Shown: piece after piece, positions 1-6,760 of the stretch
Layout of the letters: every line of letters begins with the position of its first letter
Position numbering within the stretch: position 1 is the first letter of the stretch
Source of the DNA: Pseudomonadota bacterium
GTDB taxonomy: Bacteria; Pseudomonadota; Alphaproteobacteria; Rhodospirillales; 2-02-FULL-58-16
Direction of reading: 5' to 3'
Assembly (NCBI GenBank): GCA_022567015.1
Contig: JADFHR010000069.1
Coordinates: 1-13,137 of the forward strand
DNA length: 13,137 bases
Program-made: the position numbers and the translations under genes
Notes under the pieces: generated by a model
Databases searched by the model: none
What the model was told of the DNA's origin: nothing
The model's input: only the letters and a program-made list of their open reading frames with translations

Positions 1-79
1 CGACGGGCACCCCGGGTACCTACGGGAAAGCGTATCGCCGGGGTCCTATTCCGTGTACCGGGCAACCCCGCAAGGGCAT

Positions 80-580
80 CTATCCGCCGCCGCGGGCGGC
101 TTCGCGCAGTCTGTCCATGGTCCTTGCGATCAGGGCCAGCCACCGGCCGGACACGGCCAGCAGATCGCGGATGGGGGGGAGTTCCCCGTCCCTGGTCACG
201 CGCCAGGTCAGGTCACCGCCCTTCTTGAGCACGGCGGCGTCGCCAAGCAGCGACGCCACGCCGTCCAGGTACGCCTCGCCGGCCGGGCGGTCGCCGATCT
301 CCCGCGCCGCCGAGCAGACATAGCGTGTGTCCACCCGCCCGTCCTTGAGGATCGTCGCGAAAACGACCTTGCCGGCGTCGGTATCCAGCCACTGGATCAC
401 CATGGCCGCGTCGCCCCCGGCGACAACCAGTCCCAGCGCCCGGCACCGGTCGAAGAACGCCGGCAGACCGGCGGCCGAATCGGGATCGGTCCCGGCCAGC
501 TCCTCGTAGAACTCCCGTTCGGTGATTTTCAGGCTCCCGGAAAACCACGGGGGCCTGCTGGTGACGTTGAAACCGCGCAT
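80..580 (-). CDS. Hypothetical protein, 166 aa
   Basis: I do not recognise this family. The frame runs from an ATG at 580 to a TAG at 80-82. The protein appears soluble, with no signal peptide or membrane segment. It begins with a short basic/aromatic stretch (around Arg-Pro-Pro-Trp-Phe, residues 9-13), then an acidic helix-like segment with FYEEL, and has alternating hydrophobic segments in the middle (VIQWLDTD, KVVFATIL). It ends in an Arg/Ala/Gly-rich helix and a Gly-Gly-Gly tail. Codon use is GC-rich like its neighbours, and the minus frame reads as a normal protein while the overlapping plus frames are Arg/Pro/Ala-rich. The Shine-Dalgarno is weak: the purine-rich AAGGGGCG lies rather far upstream. 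The gene is separated from flaF by 358 bp, so it is probably transcribed on its own. An 8-bp inverted repeat (625-657) sits in its leader. No function can be assigned. Confidence 0.6.
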   Translation of the reverse strand: MRGFNVTSRPPWFSGSLKITEREFYEELAGTDPDSAAGLPAFFDRCRALGLVVAGGDAAMVIQWLDTDAGKVVFATILKDGRVDTRYVCSAAREIGDRPAGEAYLDGVASLLGDAAVLKKGGDLTWRVTRDGELPPIRDLLAVSGRWLALIARTMDRLREAARGGG

Positions 581-624
581 GGTCGCGTTCTTTTCGCCCC
601 TTCACGGCCGGTCAAGGCCCGCCA

Positions 625-657
625 CTAGTACCATCCTGGTGGATAGAAGGGTACTAG
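625..657. repeat. Perfect 8-bp inverted repeat upstream of the hypothetical gene
   Basis: CTAGTACC (625-632) is followed after 17 bp by its exact complement GGTACTAG (650-657). It lies 45-77 bp upstream of the ATG at 580. The arms are 25 bp apart from start to start, close to two and a half helical turns, so it could be an operator or a leader hairpin. The sequence does not distinguish these. The spacer contains ATCCTGGTGGA (633-643), an 11-mer that also occurs upstream of the shorter flaF at 1395-1405. Confidence 0.4.
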
Positions 658-880
658 CACAAAACGGGCTGGGGGATCATCCGCGCGCTCCCGTCGCCCG
701 GGGAGAGCGTTCGCCCAACCGGCGAACGGGCGGACAGCACGCACCGCCCGCGCGCCGCGCGGGCACCGGTCAGGGTGGCGGATATATCGACTATGGCGGG
801 CAGGGAAATGCGGGCGTGTCCCGGCACGCCGCGCGGCGGCCGGGCGCCAAGAAAACCAGGGAGCCGGGCCGCGGGCCGAA

Positions 881-918
881 CCACACCCCGGTGTGGGACG
901 CCGGACGCCGGTCCGGCG
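881..918 (-). terminator. Tandem hairpins after flaF, possible terminator
   Basis: Twenty bases beyond the flaF stop codon, CGCCGGAC (899-906) pairs perfectly with GTCCGGCG (911-918) around a 4-base loop. Immediately after it, in transcription order, CCACAC (881-886) pairs with GTGTGG (891-896). No U-tract follows directly; the nearest T-run on the minus strand is TTTTCTT at about 850-856. These may work as a Rho-independent terminator of reduced strength, or as a 3'-end stabiliser for the flaF transcript. Position and stem quality support it, while the missing U-tract argues against a strong intrinsic terminator. Confidence 0.4.
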
Positions 919-938
919 CCTCCCGGTCCACGGAAAAC

Positions 939-1295
939 CTACGTCGCGGCTTGACCTTCCAACAGGCCTTCGCTGATCTGCAGGTTGATGTTGATCAGGG
1001 TGTCGATAGTCTCGTCCTTGAGACCATCGGCGCTTTTGAACGTGGTGTCGGCGACATAATTGCCCAGCGAAATCAGGTTGTCTTTCACCTTTTCGGGCAG
1101 CTCGCTATCACGCCGCGCCACTATCCCCTGGATGGCGACCCACAACTCCAGATTATGGTTCAGGGCGGCCGCCAAAGCGGCCTTGTCCGCGCGATTCTGC
1201 TTGGCCCGATCGAGCATCACAGCGGCGCGCGACAAACCGAAAGCCTCTTCCTCCGAAATCGAGAGCGCTTCCTCCGTGGCATCTTCATAGGTCAT
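939..1295 (-). CDS. flaF: FlaF family flagellin regulator (short paralog)
   Basis: This 118-residue protein matches the FlaF family, whose members in alphaproteobacteria work with FlbT to control flagellin synthesis and act as flagellin-binding assembly factors in the cytoplasm. The usual landmarks are present: an N-terminal helix (LSRAAVMLDRAKQ, about 21-33), a central NHNLELW (46-52), a Pro-initiated helix (LPEKVKDNLISLGNYV, about 66-81) and a C-terminal NIN-x2-I-x2-GLL-x-G (102-114). Length is normal for the family. The start is fixed by AGGAGA a few bases before the ATG at 1295. It lies 185 bp past the last sugar-cluster gene and has its own promoter-like block (1405-1456), so it is probably transcribed independently. 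A second, longer FlaF is encoded at 8651-9148. No flagellin or flbT gene is in the window. Confidence 0.88.
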   Translation of the reverse strand: MTYEDATEEALSISEEEAFGLSRAAVMLDRAKQNRADKAALAAALNHNLELWVAIQGIVARRDSELPEKVKDNLISLGNYVADTTFKSADGLKDETIDTLININLQISEGLLEGQAAT

Positions 1296-1404
1296 TGGTC
1301 TCTCCTGATTGTTCGTTCCGCGCCCGTGTCATGGACACCGAGCAATTCGCGCCTCCCAACACCGCGTCGACACATGCGGGCGGTGCGACACACGATCCTG
1401 GTGG

Positions 1405-1456
1405 AAAATGTAAGCGGTGCGGGGCTCAGGGGTAAATTATCTAGAAGGATAGGACC
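1405..1456 (-). promoter_or_regulatory. Conserved bipartite element upstream of the short flaF
   Basis: Read on the minus strand, GGTCCTATCC (1456-1447) is followed by exactly 31 bp and then GCTTACATTTT (1415-1405). The same arrangement occurs before the other flaF at 9290-9341. Inside the spacer both copies keep G-x-TAAT at the same offset; here it is GATAAT, resembling a -10 hexamer. The ATG lies about 110 bp downstream, implying a long leader if this is the promoter. No good sigma-54 (TGGC-N8-TTGC) or sigma-28 match is visible. It may combine a core promoter with a binding site for a flagellar regulator; the assignment is inferred from conservation and position. Confidence 0.55.
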
Positions 1457-1480
1457 CATCGCCGCCGTCACGCCTCCCCC

Positions 1481-2536
1481 TTACGTCACCGGGGCCCGGA
1501 GTTCCGCTTCCACCGCCGCCAGGAAACGCCGGCCGGCGTCCGCCAGCAGCGGCGAACGGGCGGCATCGGCCGGCGCCGGGCGCCCCAGGGCGCGCACGAA
1601 ATCGGCCATGGCCGGGGCGATATCGGAGTCCCTGGTGACCACCCGCAACCCGTCCAGGGCCTTCAATCCCGGATTGAGAACCCGGGTCCGGCCCGGCTGC
1701 AGGGACAGGACCGGAACCCCCAGTAGCGCTGCCTCCATGAGAACCATCGTCGTCATGCCGATGGCGCCGTCGCAGGCGACGAGGAGGGATTCCGTATCCT
1801 CGGCGCCGAGGGTCAGGGCGACGCCGTCCGCAACCCGCCGCCCGCGCAGCCACGCTTCCCATTCCCCGCGGTCGTCCCGGGGGTGGGGCTGGATGACCAG
1901 GGTCAACGGCCCCAGACCCGCCAACGCCGGCACCAGCGCATCGGCCACGGTGAACTGGTCGAAACCGGCGCCTTCGCCGCCGTAGTCCCGGCGCAGGGAT
2001 TCGGAAAAGAACACCAGCAGCGGCGCCTTTCCGCGATCGCGCCCGGCGCGCCTGCCGCCCAGGCGGCGGACGATGGCCTCCAGGTGGGGCTGGCCCGTGA
2101 CATGGAGCGGCACCCGGCACCAGCCCTCGCCCAGGATCCGGTCGCGCATCCGTTCGTCGACGACACAGATGGCGTCGGGCTGAACCTCCGTGCCGTCCAG
2201 GCACAAAAAGCGCTTGCGCAGGCTGGTCCAGCTGTCGATGGCGGCCAGGGAACGGGTGCCCCGGTGGCGCGCCAGCCGCCACAGGGTGCGCTCGAAATCG
2301 GCGTAGCCGGTGCCGGTGACCACCAGTCCGGGCGCCAGGCGGTCCAACGTGCCGCGCATCGCCGCTTCGCCGCCGCCCACGTCCACCACCTCCTCGCCGG
2401 CATCACGCCAGACGGCTGCCGCCGGGCCGGCGGCCAGGGCGGAAGTCCGGTGCCCGCGCTCGCGGGCCAGGGGCATCACCGGACGAAGCATGTTCGCCCC
2501 GCCCGAATCGTGGGCCGCGAAAAGCAGATGGGCCAT
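1481..2536 (-). CDS. GT-B-like glycosyltransferase or polysaccharide biosynthesis protein
   Basis: A 351-residue soluble protein that reads as a two-Rossmann (GT-B) fold. The N-terminus MAHLLFAAHDSGGANML starts with a beta strand and glycine turn. The C-terminal half has QPHPRD (216-221) and GAIGMTTMVLMEAALLGVPVLSL (257-279), the kind of nucleotide-sugar-binding segment seen in NeuC-like, DUF354-like and CDP-glycerol-transferase-like proteins. Substrate cannot be read from the sequence; glycosyltransferase is the likeliest call, with sugar epimerase/hydrolase as an alternative. The chosen ATG at 2536 follows the stop of the aminotransferase gene by 8 bp, with AAGGGA upstream; the open frame continues further upstream, but only through the aminotransferase gene, giving an Arg-rich product. 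It is the last gene of the sugar cluster and probably acts on the product of the two enzymes encoded before it. Confidence 0.72.
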   Translation of the reverse strand: MAHLLFAAHDSGGANMLRPVMPLARERGHRTSALAAGPAAAVWRDAGEEVVDVGGGEAAMRGTLDRLAPGLVVTGTGYADFERTLWRLARHRGTRSLAAIDSWTSLRKRFLCLDGTEVQPDAICVVDERMRDRILGEGWCRVPLHVTGQPHLEAIVRRLGGRRAGRDRGKAPLLVFFSESLRRDYGGEGAGFDQFTVADALVPALAGLGPLTLVIQPHPRDDRGEWEAWLRGRRVADGVALTLGAEDTESLLVACDGAIGMTTMVLMEAALLGVPVLSLQPGRTRVLNPGLKALDGLRVVTRDSDIAPAMADFVRALGRPAPADAARSPLLADAGRRFLAAVEAELRAPVT

Positions 2537-2544
2537 GGTCCCTT

Positions 2545-3864
2545 TCAGCCGCCGCGGTGGTGGTCGCGGAGCGCCGGCAGATTTTCCACCACCTTGTGGA
2601 AGGCGCCGGCCACGTCGTCCAGGTCCGCCTCGGTCATCGGCGGCCGCATGAGCTCGTGGGTGATCACGGTGGCGTGCGCGGTCTCGGTGTTGGGACACAG
2701 GCCGGGCCGGTAATCGGTCTCGCCCTCGTAGAAGGGACAGGCGAACGGGCACCCCACGTCGCCGTAGGCGATCCGTTCCCGGTACATGGGCTCCAGGTAA
2801 AGCGGGCGCACATAGCCTTCCCCGATCAGCGGGCCTTCGCGCTCACGCAGAGCGGTCACCGGCAGTTCCGCCTTCAGGGCCTTGACGAACGCCGCCCGCG
2901 GGATGCCGAGGGCCGCCTCATCGTAGGTCAGCGCGTGGACGTAATAGACATGGCCGTTGCCCGGCGCCACGGCGGGCAGGGCAAGCCCGGGCAAACCGGC
3001 CAGCTTGCCTTCCAGATAGGCCACGTTGGCCTGCCGGGCGGCGATCAGGGCCGGCCCCTTGGCCAGTTGGCACCGGGCGATGGCGGCCTCGATCTCGCCC
3101 ATGCGGAAGTTGAACCCGACTATGTCGATCAGGTTGACGACCCCTTTCCCGCCGACCACCGCCTCGCCGTGGTTGCGGATGAGCTGCAGGCGTTCGCACA
3201 GTCCGTCGTCGTTGGTGACGACGACGCCGCCCTCGCCGGTGTGGATGTGCTTGTGGTAGTTGAAGCTGAACACCCCCATGTGCCCCAGGGTGCCCACGGG
3301 ACGCCCCTTATAGGTGGCGAACGGCGCCTGGGCGCAGTCCTCGATGACCACGAGGCCGTGGTCCCCGGCGATCTCCATGATCGGGTCCATGTCGGCGGCC
3401 TGGCCGAAGATGTGGACGACGATGATCGCCTTGGTGCGCGGCGTGACGCGGCTGCGCACGCTTTCCGGATCCAGGCAGTAGGTTCGGGGGTCGATGTCGG
3501 CAAACACCGGCACGGCGTTGAAGACCAGCGGCGCCGTGGCCGAGGCCATCATGGTGTAGGGGGACACGATGACCTCGTCCCCCGGGCCCACGCCGGCGGC
3601 GCCGGCGGCGCTGATCAGGCCGCTGGTCGCCGAGTTGACGGCCACCGCGTGGCGCGCCGCGAACGCCCCGGCCCATTCGTCTTCGAAGGCGCGCACCTGG
3701 GGTCCGCCGTAAAAGCCCTCGTTCCAGGCGCCCACGTACTGGGACAGGATGCCGCTCTCCATCACCGCGCGGACGGCCTCGATTTCTTCCTTCCCGATCA
3801 CCGAATAGGCCGGGAAATGCGTCTTGCGGAGGGGCTCGCCGCCCAGCAAAGCCAGCGTGCTCAC
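2545..3864 (-). CDS. DegT/DnrJ/EryC1/StrS family sugar aminotransferase
   Basis: This 439-residue PLP enzyme would transfer an amino group, usually from glutamate, to a keto sugar or similar ketone. Type-I aminotransferase landmarks are clear: NSATSGL (77-83) in the cofactor-phosphate region, IEDCAQA (174-180) with Asp176 facing the pyridine nitrogen, Lys205 in FNYHKHIHTGEGG (201-213) as the Schiff-base lysine, and GFNFRMGEIEAA (250-261). It is longer than PseC (about 380 aa), and its N-terminus LALLGGEPLRK resembles the AHBA-synthase/StrS-like branch, so I do not call it PseC. The start is GTG at 3864, supported by GGGAG seven bases upstream. It follows the Gfo/Idh oxidoreductase by 37 bp; oxidation to a ketone followed by transamination is a common pairing. 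Cys residues cluster near the C-terminus (GCPFACPFYEG, and Cys in PGLCPNTE), which is unusual for the family. Confidence 0.9.
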   Translation of the reverse strand: MSTLALLGGEPLRKTHFPAYSVIGKEEIEAVRAVMESGILSQYVGAWNEGFYGGPQVRAFEDEWAGAFAARHAVAVNSATSGLISAAGAAGVGPGDEVIVSPYTMMASATAPLVFNAVPVFADIDPRTYCLDPESVRSRVTPRTKAIIVVHIFGQAADMDPIMEIAGDHGLVVIEDCAQAPFATYKGRPVGTLGHMGVFSFNYHKHIHTGEGGVVVTNDDGLCERLQLIRNHGEAVVGGKGVVNLIDIVGFNFRMGEIEAAIARCQLAKGPALIAARQANVAYLEGKLAGLPGLALPAVAPGNGHVYYVHALTYDEAALGIPRAAFVKALKAELPVTALREREGPLIGEGYVRPLYLEPMYRERIAYGDVGCPFACPFYEGETDYRPGLCPNTETAHATVITHELMRPPMTEADLDDVAGAFHKVVENLPALRDHHRGG

Positions 3865-3901
3865 AGCCTCTCTCCCTGACCAACCATGGCCGTCACACGT
3901 G

Positions 3902-4948
3902 TCATCCTTTCATGATAGGGGGTACTACGCGCACTTTCGCCGGCGTTGGCGGCGCCACGGCTTGTGCCATCTCCATCAGGGTGGCGCACACCTCCTCGAC
4001 CGCGAGCGCGCTGCGCCCGTCGCTCGGCAGGTCCGCCTTGCCGTTCACGTGGGCGTGCAGGTTGTCCACCGCCCCGACCATGGCCTGGCCGAATCCGGTT
4101 TCCACCCATTCCCCCCTGTCCAGACCCTCGTACCCGGTATAGAGGGGACTGGCGACCACCTGGCGGCGCCTGAGCACCATGCCTAAGTCCTCGATGACGA
4201 CGCGGCCGCGCTCCATCATCAGGTCGATCTCGAAGGTGAAGAACAGGCGGCTGTCGCCGCCGATGAGATAGACCGGCACGCCGTCCGCCGTGGCGAGCAG
4301 GGCGTCCAGGGTCGGGTCCTCGGGGGTGAAATCGTGCCGGCGGCGAAACACGGCCTCCGCCGCCAGCGGGCCGATGAGGAACTGCAGGAGGTCGATCATG
4401 TGGCTGCCGCAGTTGAGAATGCCTTTGGTGTAATGGCCGGTGACCGATTGCACCGCTCCCCACGCGCCCTCGGCGATGGACCGCCGCAACGCGGACATGG
4501 ACGTGTCCCAGCGGCGGAAGTAGTTGACCGCCAGCGGCCGCCCGGCGGCCTCGAAGGCCTCGACCATGCGCCGGGACGCGGCCACGTTGCCGGTCAACGG
4601 CTTTTCGCAGAACACGGCGCGCACCGGCATGTCCAGGAGGCCCTCGAGAGTCTCCTCGTGGGCCGCGACGGGGGTACAGACGCTGGCCACGTCGAAGGCG
4701 ATCCCGCCCGCCCGGCAGGCCGCCAGGTCGGAAAAGCCGGCGGCGATCCGCCAGCGTTCCATGAATTCCCGCCGGCGCGCCTCGTCGGGATCCACGCAGG
4801 CGGCGACGGCAAACCCGGGATGGCGCGCGTAGGCGCCCGCATGGGTGAGGATTTCCGCGCCGTCGCGGGCCTCGTCGTAACCGCCGGCCATGTCGCCGCA
4901 GCCGACGATGAGCACGGAGAGGACGTCAGACGTAGCGGTGGGGGACAT
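3902..4948 (-). CDS. Gfo/Idh/MocA family NAD(P)-dependent oxidoreductase
   Basis: This 348-residue protein has the family's layout. The N-terminal Rossmann domain starts VLIVGCGDMAGGY (12-24) with an acidic CVDPD (51-55) at the end of the second strand. CEKPLT (114-119) carries the conserved Lys of the EKP motif. The C-terminal alpha/beta domain contains the NCGSHMIDLL segment (179-188), whose His183 is the usual catalytic or substrate-binding histidine. It probably oxidises a ring hydroxyl of a sugar or nucleotide sugar (or reduces the ketone). With the aminotransferase gene directly downstream, it likely supplies that enzyme's keto substrate. The gene overlaps the 3' end of the cytidylyltransferase gene by 23 bp, implying translational coupling. 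The ATG at 4948 has only weak Shine-Dalgarno support; a GTG at about 4915, eleven codons in, is an alternative that would remove the overlap. Confidence 0.88.
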   Translation of the reverse strand: MSPTATSDVLSVLIVGCGDMAGGYDEARDGAEILTHAGAYARHPGFAVAACVDPDEARRREFMERWRIAAGFSDLAACRAGGIAFDVASVCTPVAAHEETLEGLLDMPVRAVFCEKPLTGNVAASRRMVEAFEAAGRPLAVNYFRRWDTSMSALRRSIAEGAWGAVQSVTGHYTKGILNCGSHMIDLLQFLIGPLAAEAVFRRRHDFTPEDPTLDALLATADGVPVYLIGGDSRLFFTFEIDLMMERGRVVIEDLGMVLRRRQVVASPLYTGYEGLDRGEWVETGFGQAMVGAVDNLHAHVNGKADLPSDGRSALAVEEVCATLMEMAQAVAPPTPAKVRVVPPIMKG

Positions 4949-5669
4949 GGCCGTTGATCTTTCGCAGCTCCGGCCTCCGGCGCAGCAGGGCCATGACGTG
5001 GGCCAGCCCGAAGGCGGGGTCCTTGGGGTACAGCTCGTCGAAGACCTCGACGATCAACTGGTAGTCCTCGATGGTATCCAGGGTGAGCCTCAGCTTCGGA
5101 TCGTTGAATTCCGGTGGCGCCGCCACGTTCTTCACGGAATAGATCTCCGGGTTGCGGTAAATGAAGACGGCGCCGTGCTCGCGGTCGAACGGCTCATGGG
5201 TCCTCCGGTCCACGTCGGCAAGGGTGGCGGTGGAAAAGATCTGGGTGTCCATGCCGATGGGATAGGTGCGCTCCAGGATATTGGACACGTAGTCCACGCC
5301 GCTGTCGAGATAGGTCCGGATGCAGCGGTCGACGATGTCGGGGTCTATCAACGGACAGTCGCCGGTGGTTTCGACGATGACGTCGATGGCATGGGCCTCC
5401 GCCGCCCCCAGAAGGCGCTCGGTGATGTCCATTTCGCTGCCCCGGTGACACCCCACGCCCAGGCCCCCGGCCAATTCCACGATAGGGTCGTCGGGGGGAT
5501 TGGTGGTGGTGGCGATGACGATGCCGGACAGCGACGGCACCCGCTTCAAGCGTTCCACCATCAGCTCCAGCATGGGCTTGCCGACCGCCTCCTTGAGCAC
5601 CTTGCCGGGCAGGCGGGTGGAGCCCATGCGCGCCTCGATGGTGGCGACAACTCTTTTCTTGCGGCTCAT
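4926..5669 (-). CDS. spsF: SpsF-type cytidylyltransferase (CMP-sugar synthase-like)
   Basis: This 247-residue protein belongs to the SpsF branch of the acylneuraminate/KDO cytidylyltransferase superfamily. It carries the nucleotide-binding loop EARMGSTRLPGK (12-23), the GKPML segment (30-34) and TTGDCPLIDP (101-110), where Asp104 matches the metal-binding acid. In Bacillus spore-coat clusters spsE, spsF and spsG encode a NeuB-like synthase, this type of transferase and a PseG-like protein, the same trio found here. By context it probably activates the nonulosonic acid as a CMP sugar, doing the job of PseF/NeuA in the cytoplasm. No separate classical PseF (with ARGGSKRIPRKN-like signature) is seen. 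CGGAGA precedes the ATG at 5669 by seven bases. It starts 35 bp after pseI and overlaps the oxidoreductase gene by 23 bp. Nucleotide specificity (CTP versus another NTP) is inferred. Confidence 0.82.
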   Translation of the reverse strand: MSRKKRVVATIEARMGSTRLPGKVLKEAVGKPMLELMVERLKRVPSLSGIVIATTTNPPDDPIVELAGGLGVGCHRGSEMDITERLLGAAEAHAIDVIVETTGDCPLIDPDIVDRCIRTYLDSGVDYVSNILERTYPIGMDTQIFSTATLADVDRRTHEPFDREHGAVFIYRNPEIYSVKNVAAPPEFNDPKLRLTLDTIEDYQLIVEVFDELYPKDPAFGLAHVMALLRRRPELRKINGHVPHRYV

Positions 5670-5704
5670 GGAACGGTCTCCGCCTCTGTCACTGCAGCGG
5701 CAAT

Positions 5705-6760
5705 TTAAACTTTCTTGGCCACCATGTCCCAGCCCAGGGCCGTGCCCCGCTTCAAGGGACGGGCGGCGCGTTTGCCCAGGACATCGGGCAGATGCTTGGG
5801 CGGCAGGCCGTGGCCCGGGCGGATGGAGTGCAGGTTGCGCTCGGTGAAAAGATCGCCGGCGGCCACATCCTCGACCACGTACAGCGAGCGGCGGAAAAAC
5901 GCGTTGCCGCGCTCGCTTTCGGCGCGCTTATAGGTGACCTCGCCCAGCGCCTCCCATGCCGCGCGGCAGCCCTCGACCAGGGCGGCGAGCTCGTCGGGCT
6001 CCAGGGAGAATCCGGCGTCCGGACCGCCGTCGGCGCGGCTCAGGGTGACGTGCTTTTCGATCAGACAGGCCCCCAGCGCCACCGCCGCCACCGCAACGGC
6101 GATCCCCGGTGTATGGTCGGACAGACCCGAGATGACGTCGAAGGTACGGCTCAGGTCCGCCATGGTGCGCAGGTTGGCCTCGGCGGGCACGCTCGGGTAG
6201 CCGCTCACGCAATGGAGCAGCATCAGATCCCGGCACCCGGCTCCGCGCGCCGCCGCCACCGCCTCGCCGATCTCGTCGGCGTCGGCCAGGCCGGTGGACA
6301 GGATCAGCGGTTTTCCCGCCGCCGCCGTGCGCTCGATGAGGGGCAGGTCGATGATTTCGAACGAGGCGATCTTGTAGGCGGGCGCATCCAGGGTCTCGAG
6401 GAAATCCACCGCGGTTGCGTCGAACGGCGAGCTGAAGACGGCGATATCCAGCTCGCGCCCCTTGGCGAACAGGGCCTCGTGCCACTCCCACGGGGTGTGC
6501 GCCTCTTCATACAGCCGATACAGCGTGTAGCCGTCCCAGGGCCCGCCGGTGATGCGGAATTCGGGACCGTCGTGATCGATGGTGATCGTGTCGGCGGTAT
6601 AGGTCTGCAGCTTGACCGCATCGGCGCCGGCCCGTTTCGCCGCCTCAACGATGGCGAAGGCGCGCTCCTTGTCGCCGTTGTGGTTGGCCGACATCTCGGC
6701 GACGATGTAGGGCGGATGCCCGGGGCCGATGGCGCGCCCGTGGATGGCGAAGTCCGTCAT
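5705..6760 (-). CDS. pseI: Pseudaminic acid synthase (NeuB/PseI family)
   Basis: A 351-residue synthase that condenses phosphoenolpyruvate with a 6-deoxy 2,4-diamino sugar to form a nonulosonic acid. The barrel domain shows IVAEMSANHNGD (19-30), GADAVKLQTYTADTIT (45-60), FSSPFD (109-114), PAYKIASFE (127-135), ILSTG (153-157) and SDHTPGI (214-220). His216 and His237 (in EKHVTL) match the metal-binding histidines of NeuB. WDGYTLYRLY, TPWEW and GGPDAGFSLEPDE (245-257) resemble PseI more than NeuB or LegI. The C-terminal SAF/antifreeze-like domain (about 288-345) includes FRRSLYVVED and SIRPGHGLPPK. I chose the ATG at 6760 because its ATGA overlaps the stop of the formyltransferase gene and the protein starts at the usual place; the frame is open 60 bp further upstream. 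Length is normal. Confidence 0.9.
   Translation of the reverse strand: MTDFAIHGRAIGPGHPPYIVAEMSANHNGDKERAFAIVEAAKRAGADAVKLQTYTADTITIDHDGPEFRITGGPWDGYTLYRLYEEAHTPWEWHEALFAKGRELDIAVFSSPFDATAVDFLETLDAPAYKIASFEIIDLPLIERTAAAGKPLILSTGLADADEIGEAVAAARGAGCRDLMLLHCVSGYPSVPAEANLRTMADLSRTFDVISGLSDHTPGIAVAVAAVALGACLIEKHVTLSRADGGPDAGFSLEPDELAALVEGCRAAWEALGEVTYKRAESERGNAFFRRSLYVVEDVAAGDLFTERNLHSIRPGHGLPPKHLPDVLGKRAARPLKRGTALGWDMVAKKV

Larger units (their letters stand above)
581..938. other. 358-bp intergenic region between flaF and the hypothetical gene
   Basis: No convincing gene is visible here. Open frames exist on both strands but have Arg/Pro/Gly-rich, low-complexity products typical of GC-rich antisense reading. 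At its right end are two hairpins just past the flaF stop (881-918, listed separately). At its left end is the 8-bp inverted repeat (625-657) ahead of the hypothetical gene. The middle (about 690-870) has an AT-richer island near 778-800 (GGATATATCGACTATGG) that could hold a promoter, but I see no clear -35/-10 pair. Confidence 0.5.

Noticed and set aside
42..52. GGTCCTATTCC on the plus strand, a near copy of the 10-mer before the flaF genes
   Set aside because: It has an inserted base, lies on the opposite strand past the end of the hypothetical gene, and has no ACATTTT partner at the expected distance.
2545..3864. Aminotransferase considered as PseC
   Set aside because: It is about 50 residues longer than PseC, its N-terminus is of the StrS/AHBA-synthase-like type, and it is encoded after an oxidoreductase rather than a PseB dehydratase.
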